Part shown: positions 10,028 to 19,808 of the stretch, in pieces
Position numbering within the stretch: the stretch's first letter is position 1
Layout of the letters: every line of letters starts with the position of its first letter
Assembly: GCF_021390495.1 (NCBI RefSeq)
Contig: NZ_JAJEJP010000001.1
Span: 1,922,001-1,986,000, forward strand
Length of the DNA stretch: 64,000 nt
Origin: Paraburkholderia sp. ZP32-5
GTDB lineage: Bacteria; Pseudomonadota; Gammaproteobacteria; Burkholderiales; Burkholderiaceae
Direction: 5' to 3'
Translations under genes and position numbers: made by a program
The notes under the pieces: model-generated
Told to the model about the DNA's origin: nothing
Databases searched by the model: none
Seen by the model: the letters and a program-made list of their open reading frames with translations, nothing else

Positions 10028-10867
10028 TCAAAACAACCGCAACAACCCATCCAGCCCCACGTAGTTAAACGACACGCTCGCTGCTTCGCGCACCACCGGC
10101 TTCGCGCGGAACGCAACGGAGAGCCCGGCTTCGGCCATCATCTTCAGATCGTTCGAGCCGTCGCCCATTGCAATCGCGCGCGACGGTTCGATGCCGAGCG
10201 TCGCGCACGTTTCACGCAGCGTGCGTGCTTTCACATCGGCGTTGACGATCTCGCCGATCACGTTGCCGGTCAGCTTGCCGTCGACGATTTCGAGCGTATT
10301 GGCGCGCGTGAAATCGAGACCGAGACGTGCCTTCAGTTTTTCGGTGAAGAACGTGAAGCCGCCGGAGACGAGCAGCGTTTTCAGGCCCGCCTGCTTCGCG
10401 CCGGCCAGCATCCGCTCGGCACCCGGCGACAATTGCAGCCGCTCTTCATAAACGCGCTCGAGCGCGCCGGCGTCGAGCCCTTTCAGCAACGCGACACGGC
10501 GTGTCAGGCTTTCGTTGAAGTCCTTGATTTCACCACGCATCGAAGCCTCGGTGATCGCCGCGACTTCCGCCTTCAGTCCGCAGAAGTCGGCGATTTCGTC
10601 GATGCACTCGATCGTGATCAGCGTCGAATCCATATCCATCGCGACGAGGCCGAAGTCGCGCAACTGGCGGTCGGCTTCGACGAACGCGTAGTCGAGTTGA
10701 TGCGTGTAGCAATACACTTCGACGTCGGCACGTTGCGCGGCGTTTGCATCGGCGATGCGAAGCGTGTTTGCATCGATGACCGTGGCCTGCGAACCGCGCG
10801 CGAGTGCGACGAGCGTTTTGTGATGGTCGGCGGAAATAGGCGCGATGCTTTGAATGACGAGGTTCAT
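10028..10867 (-). CDS. serB: Phosphoserine phosphatase
   Basis: Hydrolyses phosphoserine to serine, the last step of serine synthesis. A HAD-family enzyme of 279 residues: motif I DMDST has the nucleophile Asp78 and acid/base Asp80, motif II is LLVSGGFTFF, and motif III GDGSNDLKMM is present. An N-terminal regulatory stretch of about 70 residues precedes it. The frame is open to 10954, but the ATG at 10867 starts the conserved sequence MNLVIQSIAP. It converges on metC across a shared terminator. Confidence 0.95.
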   Translation of the reverse strand: MNLVIQSIAPISADHHKTLVALARGSQATVIDANTLRIADANAAQRADVEVYCYTHQLDYAFVEADRQLRDFGLVAMDMDSTLITIECIDEIADFCGLKAEVAAITEASMRGEIKDFNESLTRRVALLKGLDAGALERVYEERLQLSPGAERMLAGAKQAGLKTLLVSGGFTFFTEKLKARLGLDFTRANTLEIVDGKLTGNVIGEIVNADVKARTLRETCATLGIEPSRAIAMGDGSNDLKMMAEAGLSVAFRAKPVVREAASVSFNYVGLDGLLRLF

Positions 10868-11231
10868 GGACGGCCGGTGACGCGGAAAGAAAGGAACGCG
10901 GTGCGCGCGGAAAATTTCGCTATTGTAGCGGTTGCGCGAAGCGCGCCCGCGCATCAGGCTGTCCGTCGGCCGTGCAATCCGGCAACGCGCGGTTCATACT
11001 GATGCGGCGATTCAGCCGCGTTGGTGCCTGATAGCGGCGCGAAGCGAGCCGTGGCAGGAGCCGGAAAAATCCGGCGAAGCACATGGACTCCGGCACACGG
11101 CCTTGGCCATAGCAGTAAGCCATAGCCGCACATAACGCACTACAACGAACACCGCGATAGCAACACCGACAGCACACTGTCACGAGCCGTATCAACCGAG
11201 GCGCAACAAGACGCCCACACGGAGACAACGC
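10868..11231. promoter_or_regulatory. Divergent intergenic region serB / P450
   Basis: 364 bp without a credible gene between the divergent serB and P450 starts. A TACAAT hexamer on the minus strand near 10922-10927 is a possible -10 for serB, without a clear -35. Short ORFs here have no coding character. No hairpin or repeat stands out. Confidence 0.4.
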
Positions 11232-12470
11232 ATGACCCCGGCGACCACCCACGACGACACATCTCCCCTGGCTCGCGATTTCGATCTGCGTCATCTGAGC
11301 CCGGCGTTTCATGCCGATCCCTATCCGGTCTATCACGCGCTGCGCCGCTACGAACCGGTCAAACGCATGCCGGACGGTTCGGTTTTTCTGACGCGCTTTC
11401 GCGACGTGCAGGCGGTCTATCGCGACCCGAAGACATTCAGCTCCGACAAGACCGTCGAGTTCCGCCCGAAATACGGCGACTCGCCGCTGTACGCGCATCA
11501 CACGACAAGCCTCGTTTTCAACGATCCACCGCGTCATACGCGGGTGCGCAAGCTGATTGCCGGCGCGTTGACCGCGCGCGCGATCGCCGCCATGGAGCCG
11601 GGGCTGATCCAGCTCGTCGACAGCCTGCTCGATGCAGCCGCGCAGCGCGGGCGCATCGATCTGATCGGCGAGTTCGCGTCGGCGATTCCGGTCGAGGTCA
11701 TCGGCAATCTGCTCGACGTACCGCATGCCGAGCGCGCGCCGCTGCGCGACTGGTCGCTGGCGATACTGGGCGCGCTCGAACCGTCGCTGACCGATGCGCA
11801 GCTCGCGCGCGGCAATCGCGCGGTCGATGAATTCGTCGACTATCTGCGCGGCCTCGTCGCGCGGCGCCGCCGCGAACCGGGCGACCCGCAGCATGACGTG
11901 CTGACGCGGCTGATCCAGGGCGAAGGGCCGAACGAACAGTTGTCGGAGGCCGAGCTACTGCAAAACTGCATCTTCATTCTGAATGCCGGCCATGAGACGA
12001 CCACGAATCTGATCGGCAATGGGCTCGTCACGCTGACCGAATGGCTTGAGCAACGCGATGCGCTGTTGCGCGAACCGGCGCTGATCGGCACGGCGGTGGA
12101 GGAATGTCTGCGCTTCGAGAGTTCGAACCAGCTCGGCAACCGGATGACCACCGTCGATACCGAAATCGGCGGTGTCGCGCTCGCGGCCGGCACACCGGTC
12201 ACGCTGTGTATCGGCGCGGCCAATCGCGACCCCGAGCAGTTTGCGGAACCGGACCGTTTCGATATCCGCCGCGATCCGAACCGGCATCTGGCGTTCGGCT
12301 TCGGGATTCATCAGTGCGCGGGCCTGTCGCTCGCGCGGCTGGAAGCGCGCATTGCGATCGGGCGATTCGTGCAGCGTTTTCCGGCATACCGTCTCGATGG
12401 CGAGCCGACGCGCGGCGGCCGGGTGCGGTTTCGCGGCTTCGCAGCCGTGCCGCTCGTGCTGGAGCCTTGA
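11232..12470 (+). CDS. Cytochrome P450
   Basis: A soluble bacterial P450 monooxygenase, 412 residues. The heme-binding loop is FGFGIHQCAG with Cys362 as the axial thiolate. The I-helix oxygen-activation motif AGHETT lies at 252-257, and a K-helix ExxR occurs in EECLRFES. No membrane anchor is seen. Substrate unknown; no ferredoxin or ferredoxin reductase gene is adjacent, so it must use redox partners encoded elsewhere. It stands alone between serB and ku with a GGAGAC ribosome site before the ATG. Confidence 0.93.
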   Translation: MTPATTHDDTSPLARDFDLRHLSPAFHADPYPVYHALRRYEPVKRMPDGSVFLTRFRDVQAVYRDPKTFSSDKTVEFRPKYGDSPLYAHHTTSLVFNDPPRHTRVRKLIAGALTARAIAAMEPGLIQLVDSLLDAAAQRGRIDLIGEFASAIPVEVIGNLLDVPHAERAPLRDWSLAILGALEPSLTDAQLARGNRAVDEFVDYLRGLVARRRREPGDPQHDVLTRLIQGEGPNEQLSEAELLQNCIFILNAGHETTTNLIGNGLVTLTEWLEQRDALLREPALIGTAVEECLRFESSNQLGNRMTTVDTEIGGVALAAGTPVTLCIGAANRDPEQFAEPDRFDIRRDPNRHLAFGFGIHQCAGLSLARLEARIAIGRFVQRFPAYRLDGEPTRGGRVRFRGFAAVPLVLEP

Positions 12471-12796
12471 AATGGCATGAGGCGCGCTGCCGTGAGTCTG
12501 GGGCTCTCGTGCGAACCCGAGGAGCGCTAGCGCAAGCACGGGCGCGGCCGTACGCTCAAGCCTCGCCACAAGCCGCGGCCACAAGAACACATCGGCCCGA
12601 GACGGACGGCGCGAGATCAGTCCACGCTTTCCACTCGCAGTATCTTTTGCCTCCCGCCCGCAAGACTTACAGCCCAATAACGGCCTCGCGCGCGAGCCAC
12701 ACGAGTCCGCGCGCATCGTGCCGGACACCGTGCGCTGCGCCCACCCGTGGCACGCTTGCTGCTTCGCGTGATATCTCCAGCCAACCGGAGCGCGCG
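12471..12796. other. Intergenic region upstream of ku
   Basis: 326 bp between the P450 stop and the Ku start. The plus-strand frame of ku stays open through it, but the translation lacks any Ku-family similarity and is rich in Arg/Ala/Ser, so I read it as non-coding GC-rich sequence. No clear promoter was found. Confidence 0.4.
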
Positions 12797-13810
12797 ATGG
12801 CACACATGATCTGGAAGGGCGCAATCAGTTTCGGGCTTGTCCATGTGCCGGTGCAGTTGTATCCGGCCACGCAGTCCGAGAAAGTCGGCTTCAATCTGCT
12901 CGACAGGCGCACGATCGATCCGATCGGCTACAAGCAGATCAACAAGCGCACCGGCAAGGACGTGACCCGCGAAAACATCGTGCGCGGCTTCGAGTACGAG
13001 AAGGGCCGATACGTCGTGCTGTCGGACGATGAAATCCGCGCGGCGAATCCCGAATCGACGCAAACGGTCGACATCCTCGCGTTCGTCGACGCGCCCGACA
13101 TCTCGTTCCTCTATCTCGACACGCCGTATTTCCTGACGCCGGACCGCAAGGGCGAGAAGGTGTACGCGCTGCTGCGCGAGGCGATGAAGGCAGCGGGCAA
13201 GATCGGCGTCGCGAGCGTGGTGTTGCACAACAAGCAGCATCTGGCCGCGCTGATTCCGCTGGGCCCGGTGCTTGCGCTGAACACATTGCGCTGGGCCGAC
13301 GAGGTGCGCGGCCTCGACGAATTCAAGGTCCCGCCGGAAGGGATGAAAGCCGCCGGCGTGTCCGCGCGCGAACTCGACATGGCGAAGAAGCTGATCGACG
13401 ACATGAGCGACGCGTGGGACCCGGCGCAGTACCACGACACGTTTCGCGACGACATCATGGCGCTCGTCGAGCGCAAGGTGCGCGCGGGCAAGACCGAGGA
13501 GGTCACCGACGTCGAAGCGCCGCACGAGTCGCGCAAATCCGCCGACATTCTCGATCTGTCCGATCTGCTCAGGCGCAGCCTCGGCCGCGGCAAGGACAAG
13601 CAGTCCGCCACGGGCCGCAAGCGTGCCGCCGGTGAAGACGACGAGCAGGCTGACAACGACGCCGACGCCGATGAAGAGGCTGCCGCGCCGGCACGCAAGA
13701 AAGCCCGTGCGGCGAGCGCGCCTCGTAGCCGTGGTGGCAGTGGTCGTACCGCGGCGAAAACCGTATCGAAAACTGCATCGACGGCGCGCAAACGGCGCGC
13801 GGCGGCTTGA
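12797..13810 (+). CDS. ku: Ku protein, bacterial non-homologous end joining
   Basis: Homodimeric DNA-end-binding protein that recruits LigD to double-strand breaks. The N-terminus WKGAISFGLVHVPVQLYPAT is diagnostic, and the Ku core runs to about residue 265 (ending near SADILDLSDLLRRSL). A tail of roughly 70 residues rich in Lys, Arg, Ala and acidic residues follows, as in bacterial Ku proteins whose tails bind DNA or LigD. The long upstream open frame is ignored because conserved sequence begins at the ATG at 12797 (337 residues). ligD begins 275 bp downstream on the same strand. Confidence 0.96.
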   Translation: MAHMIWKGAISFGLVHVPVQLYPATQSEKVGFNLLDRRTIDPIGYKQINKRTGKDVTRENIVRGFEYEKGRYVVLSDDEIRAANPESTQTVDILAFVDAPDISFLYLDTPYFLTPDRKGEKVYALLREAMKAAGKIGVASVVLHNKQHLAALIPLGPVLALNTLRWADEVRGLDEFKVPPEGMKAAGVSARELDMAKKLIDDMSDAWDPAQYHDTFRDDIMALVERKVRAGKTEEVTDVEAPHESRKSADILDLSDLLRRSLGRGKDKQSATGRKRAAGEDDEQADNDADADEEAAAPARKKARAASAPRSRGGSGRTAAKTVSKTASTARKRRAAA

Positions 13811-14085
13811 GCGGGCTGCGGGGTCTGATTTTCGCTTGCCCGTCCGTTTGCCTTCTGTTTGCGATGTTGACCGGCGGCATCCGGCAGCGAGTTTGACCCC
13901 GCGTGTCGCGCCACAGTCGATCACGCTCCGTCGCGAGCGGTAATGCGGGGCGCCGCGTCATGCTCGTTGCGCTCGTGGTGAATACGGTGCGTATTCGCGG
14001 CGCCGCATTTCGCGCGGATGGCGCTTGTCGTGACAACGCACGTGCGCTTCATACGTAATCAGCTCCGAGTACCACCGTCATCGCC

Positions 14086-17000
14086 ATGAACGACCGACTC
14101 GACCTCTACCAACGCAAGCGCCGCTTCGACGACACGCCGGAGCCCGCCGGTACGGCGGCCCGCAAGCGTGCGGGTCGTAAAAGCGCGGCACAGGCGGCAC
14201 GCGACACGCTGTCGTATGTGATCCAGGAACATGACGCGCGGCGTCTGCACTACGACTTCAGGCTGGAGCTGAACGGCACGCTGCTGTCGTGGGCTGTGCC
14301 GAAGGGGCCGAGCCTCGATCCGTCGGTCAAACGGCTCGCGGTGCATGTCGAAGACCATCCGGTCGAATACGGCTCGTTCGAGGGTGTGATTCCGCCCGGC
14401 AATTACGGCGCGGGCACGGTGATCGTGTGGGATCGCGGCACCTGGGAGCCCGTCGGCGGCGCGCGCGAGGCGGCCCGCGCGTATGCGGCCGGCAAGCTCA
14501 AATTCCGGCTGCACGGCGAGAAGCTGCACGGTGGCTGGACGCTCGTGCGCAGCAACATGCGCGGCAGCGGCGACAAGGAGCAATGGCTGCTGATCAAGGA
14601 GCGCGATGAAGAGGCGCGCGACGAAAGCGAATACGACGTGCTGCAACAGCGCCCGGGTAGCGTGCTGGGCGATGACGTGTCGACGGGCACGAGCGGGCAG
14701 GGCGCGACAGCAGTAACGACAGCGACCGGACGCAAGCGCACCGCTAAAGCAACAGGCCGCGCGGCGGATCCAGCACCAGGACAAGCGCCAGCTCGAGCAC
14801 CGACGAAAGCAGCCAGCAAGGCGTCATGCCGCGCATCGATGAAACTCGCCGCCGACGCGAACCTCGATGCCAGCGCAACCACCGAGGCTACGGCACAGAC
14901 CGTCGCAACGACCGCTCGGTCGCGACGCGCCGACCCCAAGCGCCCCGATATCGTCGCTACCCGCACTGCGCAGTCGCTGCGCGAACTTGCGGCGTCGCCA
15001 TCGATAGAAGGCGCGCGCAAAGCTCGTTTGCCCGCGAGCGTCAAACCGCAGCTGGCGACGCTCGTCGACGCGGCGCCGCCGGGCAGCGACTGGCTGTATG
15101 AAATCAAATTCGACGGCTATCGCGTGCTTACGCGCATCGAGCATGCAGCCGCAACGGCAAGCGCGAAAAGCACCCGGCGCACCACACGCACCAGCAGCAG
15201 CCGGAGCAGCGCAGTCGGCGTGTTCACGCGTGCCGGCAATGACTGGACCGCGAAGTTCAGCAAGCAGGTGCAGGCGTTCGCTGAACTCGACGTGCAAAGC
15301 GCGTGGCTCGACGGCGAAGCGGTCGTGCTCGACGAGCGCGGCGTGCCGGATTTCCAGGCGCTGCAAAACGCATTCGATGCAAACCGTCCACAGGACATCG
15401 TGATCTATCTGTTCGACGTGCCGTTTCTGAACGGCTACGACCTGCGCGGCGTGCCGCTCGAACAACGGCGCGCGATTCTGCGCGCGCTGCTCGAAGGCGT
15501 CGACGACAGCGTGCTGCGTTTCTCGAACGACTTCGCGTTCAGCGCCGATGAACTGCTGAAGAGCGCATGCGATATGGCGCTCGAAGGCATCATCGGCAAA
15601 CGGCGCGACAGCGGCTACGTGGCGGGCCGCTCGTCGGCGTGGATCAAGCTCAAGTGCCGGCGTCGCCAGGAGTTCGTGATCGGCGGCTATTCGGAACCGG
15701 CCGGCAGCCGCGCGGCGTTCGGCGCGCTGCTGCTCGGCGTGTACGACGGCGCGGGCCAGTTGCAATACGCGGGACGCGTCGGCACCGGCTTCGACGCCGC
15801 GCTACTGCGCTCGGTCAAGCAGGCACTCGATACGCATGCGAGCCGCCGCATGCCGTTCGCGAGCGCGCCGCGCGAGCGCAGCCGCACACCGGTGCATTGG
15901 GTCGAACCGGTGCTCGTCGCCGAATGCAATTTCGCCGAATGGACCAGCGACGGCATCGTGCGCCAGGCGTCGTTCGTGAGCCTGCGCGACGACAAACCGG
16001 CGCGCCAGATCGTCAGGGAAACCGCTCGACAAGGAGCCGACGTGCAACAGCAAACCGATAACGCAGCCGATGACGCGCCGGGTACAGGCACGTCGAAAAA
16101 GCGTGCGAAAGAGAGCGCGCCGAAAAAGAACACAGCGAAAAAGAGTACGGCGAGTAAGCAGGCGGCCAGCCAGAGCGCCGCCGCCGCAGGCGTGGATAGC
16201 GCACCTACGCGAAGCAGTACGCGCAGTGCTTTCGATGCGTCCAGTACCTCCAGTTCGAAGCGCTCGCGCGCGCAGGTCGAAGTGGCCGGCGTGCGCATCT
16301 CTCACCCCGATCGCGTGATCGACAAAAGCACAGGCATCCGCAAGATCGAGCTGGCGCGGTACTACGAATCCGTCGCCGAATGGATGCTGCCGCATCTGCG
16401 CGACCGGCCGCTCGCGCTCGTGCGCGCGCCCGAGGATATCGGCGGCGAGTTGTTCTTCCAGAAGCACAGCCAGAAGCTGTCGATTCCGAACGTCACGCAG
16501 CATGAAGGACTCGACCCTGATCATCCTCCGCTGATCACCGTCGACACGCTCGCCGCGCTGGTCGGTGCCGCGCAGATGGGCACCGTCGAATTTCATACGT
16601 GGAATGCGCTTGCGTCGAATATCGAAAAGCCCGACCGCATGGTGTTCGATCTCGATCCGGACGCATCGCTCGGCTGGGAGCGGATGATCGAGGCCGCGCA
16701 ACTGACGCGCTCGCTGCTCGACGAGCTGGGTCTGCAGTCGTTCTGCAAGACGAGCGGCGGCAAGGGCCTGCACGTGGTCGTGCCGCTCGCGAAACAGGCT
16801 GGCTGGGACGAGGTGAAAGAGTTCTCGCAGGCGGTCGCGCAGCATATGGCGGCGACGTTGCCGCAGCACTTCAGCGCGAAGATGGGCGCGCAGAATCGCA
16901 AGAAGAAGATCTTCATCGACTATCTGCGCAACAACCGCGGTTCGAGCACGGTGGCCGCATTCTCGACGCGCGCGCGACCGGGGCTCGGTGTGTCGGTGCC

Positions 17001-17166
17001 GCTCGCGTGGGACGAGGTGGCGGGTACCACCGCCGGCGATCAATGGAACATCGCTAATGTGCATGAGCGCCTGGCCGGGCTGCGCGGCGATCCGTGGACG
17101 GGCTATGCGAAGACGCGTCAGCGGATCACGGCGGCGATGAAGAAGCGTCTGGAGGGGGCGCAGTGA
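14086..17166 (+). CDS. ligD: Multifunctional ATP-dependent DNA ligase LigD
   Basis: Processes and seals broken DNA ends with Ku. Domain order in 1026 residues is phosphoesterase (about 40-190; EHDARRLHYDFRLEL, PPGNYGAGTV), then ligase (about 320-645; adenylated Lys341 in KFDGYR), then primase-polymerase (about 730-1020; metal-binding Asp855 and Asp857 in DLDPD, and TSGGKGLHVVVPL). This is the Pseudomonas-type order. Two low-complexity basic linkers rich in Ala/Thr/Ser/Lys join the domains (about 200-315 and 650-730). A Ser/Thr/Arg-rich insert of about 20 residues follows the KFDGYR region, unlike compact LigD proteins. Confidence 0.95.
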   Translation: MNDRLDLYQRKRRFDDTPEPAGTAARKRAGRKSAAQAARDTLSYVIQEHDARRLHYDFRLELNGTLLSWAVPKGPSLDPSVKRLAVHVEDHPVEYGSFEGVIPPGNYGAGTVIVWDRGTWEPVGGAREAARAYAAGKLKFRLHGEKLHGGWTLVRSNMRGSGDKEQWLLIKERDEEARDESEYDVLQQRPGSVLGDDVSTGTSGQGATAVTTATGRKRTAKATGRAADPAPGQAPARAPTKAASKASCRASMKLAADANLDASATTEATAQTVATTARSRRADPKRPDIVATRTAQSLRELAASPSIEGARKARLPASVKPQLATLVDAAPPGSDWLYEIKFDGYRVLTRIEHAAATASAKSTRRTTRTSSSRSSAVGVFTRAGNDWTAKFSKQVQAFAELDVQSAWLDGEAVVLDERGVPDFQALQNAFDANRPQDIVIYLFDVPFLNGYDLRGVPLEQRRAILRALLEGVDDSVLRFSNDFAFSADELLKSACDMALEGIIGKRRDSGYVAGRSSAWIKLKCRRRQEFVIGGYSEPAGSRAAFGALLLGVYDGAGQLQYAGRVGTGFDAALLRSVKQALDTHASRRMPFASAPRERSRTPVHWVEPVLVAECNFAEWTSDGIVRQASFVSLRDDKPARQIVRETARQGADVQQQTDNAADDAPGTGTSKKRAKESAPKKNTAKKSTASKQAASQSAAAAGVDSAPTRSSTRSAFDASSTSSSKRSRAQVEVAGVRISHPDRVIDKSTGIRKIELARYYESVAEWMLPHLRDRPLALVRAPEDIGGELFFQKHSQKLSIPNVTQHEGLDPDHPPLITVDTLAALVGAAQMGTVEFHTWNALASNIEKPDRMVFDLDPDASLGWERMIEAAQLTRSLLDELGLQSFCKTSGGKGLHVVVPLAKQAGWDEVKEFSQAVAQHMAATLPQHFSAKMGAQNRKKKIFIDYLRNNRGSSTVAAFSTRARPGLGVSVPLAWDEVAGTTAGDQWNIANVHERLAGLRGDPWTGYAKTRQRITAAMKKRLEGAQ

Positions 17167-17320
17167 GCAAGCGGACCGTTCAGGGCATCAACGCATGTAG
17201 GCGAACCGTACGCACACGAGCGTCGCGTGGACATGCGGCGCGCGAAATTGAGCAGTGAGTCAAGCAAATGAACCGACAACGTAAACCCAACCGCAAACCC
17301 AACGAGCGAAGGAGCACGTT

Positions 17321-17623
17321 ATGAAGACCTCCCCGCAATCGACCGACGGCGATGCGAGCGCCGACCCGCACGCAGGAAAGAACCCGCGTTCCTTGCAGGA
17401 AGCCGCGGCACCGCTGCCGCATGAGGCCGATCAGGACCCGGAGTCGCAGCACGAGGATCATCCGCGCCACGTCGGCAAGCAGGCGCACGAGGACCTCGAG
17501 CGCGGGCTTGAGGACACCGATCGGCGGGGCGGCGACGATTATCAGGAGCGCACGCAGAACGATGCACATGCGGATGTGAATTCCGATCGCAAGCGGTCAG
17601 GGGCGCAACGCGGCAAACGCTGA
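17321..17623 (+). CDS. Small, highly charged hypothetical protein
   Basis: Family not recognised. 100 residues, extremely hydrophilic, rich in Asp, Glu, His, Arg, Gln and Gly with almost no hydrophobic core, so probably disordered. It begins with an ATG after a GAAGGAG ribosome site, 154 bp downstream of ligD on the same strand, and ends 3 bp before the convergent LysR gene's stop. Its codon use matches the neighbours. A stress or DNA-associated role is only suggested by position; it could also be a general stress hydrophilin. Confidence 0.65.
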   Translation: MKTSPQSTDGDASADPHAGKNPRSLQEAAAPLPHEADQDPESQHEDHPRHVGKQAHEDLERGLEDTDRRGGDDYQERTQNDAHADVNSDRKRSGAQRGKR

Positions 17624-17626
17624 TCG

Positions 17627-18658
17627 TTAAGCGCCGGGTAGCGTTGCGCTCGAACGTGACCCGCTCCCCGTGCCCTTGATGCTGCTGCTTGTTTGCGACT
17701 CGCTCTCATCCGGCGCCCGATCCCAATACGGCGGATCGCCGAAATGCGCGGCCAGAAAATCGATAAACGCGACCGTCCTCGGCGGCACGAATGCGCGGCT
17801 CGGATACACGGCCCAGATCGCGACATCCTCCGCGAGCGGATAGCTGTCGAGCACGCTGACCAGCGCGCCGCTGCGCAGATAGGGCGCGACGTCCCACGCC
17901 GACTTCAGCGCGATGCCGAAACCGTCGAGTAGCGCATCGCGAATCACCTCGCCGTTATCGGTGACGAGCCGGCCGCCGACGCGCACGTCGAGCGCGCCGG
18001 CCGGCGTCACGAAGCGCCAGTCGCGTTGATCCGACAGGATGATGCATTCGTGGCGCGCAAGCTCCGACGGATGATGCGGCGTGCCGTGCGCGGCGAGATA
18101 GGCGGGCGACGCGCACAGCACGCGGCGATTCACCGCGAGGCGCCGCGCGACCAGCGACGAATCCTTCAGCACGCCGACGCGGATCGCGACGTCGATGCCC
18201 GCGTCGACCAGATCGACCAGCTGATCGGTCAGCCGCAGATCGACGCTGACGCCCGGATAGCGGCGCAGGAACTCGCTGATCACCGGCGACACGTGTTGGC
18301 GCCCGAACGACGACGGCATCGACACGCGTAGCCGTCCCTGCGGCTCGGCCTGCTCGCGGCCGACCGACGCACGCGCGGCGGCGGCCGCGTCGAGCAGCGC
18401 CTCGGCGCGTGTCATGAACACTTCTCCGTCCTGCGTGAGGCTGATGCGGCGGGTGGTCCGATGCAGCAGCCGCGCGCCGAGCAGCTTTTCCAGCTGCGCG
18501 ATCCGCGAACTCGCGACCGCCGCCGACAAACCGAACTCGCGCCCGGCCGCCGATACATTAGCGAGCAGCGCGGCGCGCACGAACAATGCGACGTCGAGCA
18601 GATCGAGGCGTTCGCGCTCGCCCGGCAGTGCGCGGCCGGTGGAGTTGGGAAGATTCAT
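17627..18658 (-). CDS. LysR-family transcriptional regulator
   Basis: 343-residue LysR protein. The N-terminal winged helix-turn-helix is around residues 20-80 (LLANVSAAGREFGLSAAVAS, LEKLLGARLLHRTTR), with an effector-binding domain after about 110. The C-terminus is extended and Ser/Thr-rich. The start at 18658 is preferred over the in-frame start five codons upstream. It is divergent from the dehydrogenase at 18792, and a perfect 7-1-7 palindrome lies between them, so it probably regulates that gene and itself (inference). Confidence 0.9.
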   Translation of the reverse strand: MNLPNSTGRALPGERERLDLLDVALFVRAALLANVSAAGREFGLSAAVASSRIAQLEKLLGARLLHRTTRRISLTQDGEVFMTRAEALLDAAAAARASVGREQAEPQGRLRVSMPSSFGRQHVSPVISEFLRRYPGVSVDLRLTDQLVDLVDAGIDVAIRVGVLKDSSLVARRLAVNRRVLCASPAYLAAHGTPHHPSELARHECIILSDQRDWRFVTPAGALDVRVGGRLVTDNGEVIRDALLDGFGIALKSAWDVAPYLRSGALVSVLDSYPLAEDVAIWAVYPSRAFVPPRTVAFIDFLAAHFGDPPYWDRAPDESESQTSSSIKGTGSGSRSSATLPGA

Positions 18659-18683
18659 TATTCGGAAAATCAAAAAAATGTTT

Positions 18684-18698
18684 CAGCCATTATGGCTG
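18684..18698. promoter_or_regulatory. Candidate LysR operator palindrome
   Basis: CAGCCAT-T-ATGGCTG, a perfect 7-bp inverted repeat around one base, in the 133-bp divergent gap between the LysR gene and the dehydrogenase. It sits in a locally AT-rich stretch with runs of A and T and is 26 bp from the LysR start codon, the usual place for a LysR autoregulatory site. Confidence 0.55.
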
Positions 18699-18791
18699 TT
18701 TTAAAAGAAACACGATGCTTCTACGATCACGGTCATGCAAACCATGAATCGAAGCCCCAACAAACCCCAGTCGAACCCACAAGGAGCAGCC

Positions 18792-19808
18792 ATGAAAGCC
18801 GTCGGACTCTACCGTTACCTGCCGATCGACCACGCCGAAGCACTCGTCGATGTCGAGATTCCGAAGCCCGAAGCCAGCGGACGCGATCTGCTGGTGAAGG
18901 TCGAAGCCATTTCCGTGAACCCGGTCGACACCAAGGTGCGTGCGCCGAAGGACACGGTCGAGAAAGCGCCGCGCGTGCTCGGCTGGGATGCAGCCGGCAC
19001 GGTCGTCGCGGTGGGGCCGGACGTTACGCTGTTCAAAGTCGGCGATCCGGTGTTCTACGCGGGCAGCATCACGCGGCCGGGTGCGAACAGCGAGTTTCAT
19101 CTGGTTGACGAACGGATCGCCGGTCATAAGCCGGCCTCGCTCGATTTCACGCACGCGGCCGCGCTGCCGCTTACCGCGATCACCGCGTGGGAAGCGCTGT
19201 TCGATCGCCTCGGCGTGTCGCCGCAGGGCGCCGATGCGGGCCGCACGGTGCTGATTTTTGGCGGCGCGGGCGGCGTCGGCTCGATCGGCATCCAGTTGGC
19301 GAAGCAGCTCGCGAAGCTGCAGGTGATCGCGACCGCATCGCGGCCCGAATCGGCGAAATGGGTGCGAGATCTGGGCGCCGATCATGTCGTCGATCACTTC
19401 GGCGATCTCGCCGCGCAACTCAAGGAGATCGGCGTCGAGCAGGTCGACTACGTGCTGATCTTCAACGACACCGACCGTAATTTCCCGGTCGCCGCGCAAC
19501 TGGTCAAACCGCAGGGCAGCATCTGCACGATCGTCGAAAACAGCGCGTCGCTGCCGGTCGAATTGCTGAAGGCGAAGAGCGCCGCGTTTCACTGGGAGTT
19601 CATGTTCACGCGCTCGATGTTCGGCACGCCCGACATGATCGAACAGCACAAGCTGCTGACCGAAGTCGCGCGTCTCGTTGATGCGGGCACGCTGCGCACG
19701 ACGCTCGGCGAGGACCTCGGCACGATCAACGCGGAGAACCTGCGCCGCGCGCATCGTCTGCTCGAACAAGGACGCGCGATCGGCAAGCTCGTGTTGACGG
19801 GTTTCTGA
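18792..19808 (+). CDS. Zinc-type alcohol dehydrogenase-like / quinone oxidoreductase family protein
   Basis: A medium-chain dehydrogenase/reductase of 338 residues, probably an NADPH-dependent quinone or enone reductase. The cofactor motif is FGGAGGVGSIGIQLAKQLA, and EAISVNPVDTKVR with GWDAAGTVVAVG are typical of the zinc-independent branch. The catalytic zinc cysteine of true alcohol dehydrogenases is not seen, so a reductase role is likelier. The start at 18792 has an AAGGAG site; the open frame upstream to 18735 is ignored. It is divergent from the LysR gene, the usual arrangement for an electrophile- or quinone-responsive reductase. Confidence 0.87.
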   Translation: MKAVGLYRYLPIDHAEALVDVEIPKPEASGRDLLVKVEAISVNPVDTKVRAPKDTVEKAPRVLGWDAAGTVVAVGPDVTLFKVGDPVFYAGSITRPGANSEFHLVDERIAGHKPASLDFTHAAALPLTAITAWEALFDRLGVSPQGADAGRTVLIFGGAGGVGSIGIQLAKQLAKLQVIATASRPESAKWVRDLGADHVVDHFGDLAAQLKEIGVEQVDYVLIFNDTDRNFPVAAQLVKPQGSICTIVENSASLPVELLKAKSAAFHWEFMFTRSMFGTPDMIEQHKLLTEVARLVDAGTLRTTLGEDLGTINAENLRRAHRLLEQGRAIGKLVLTGF

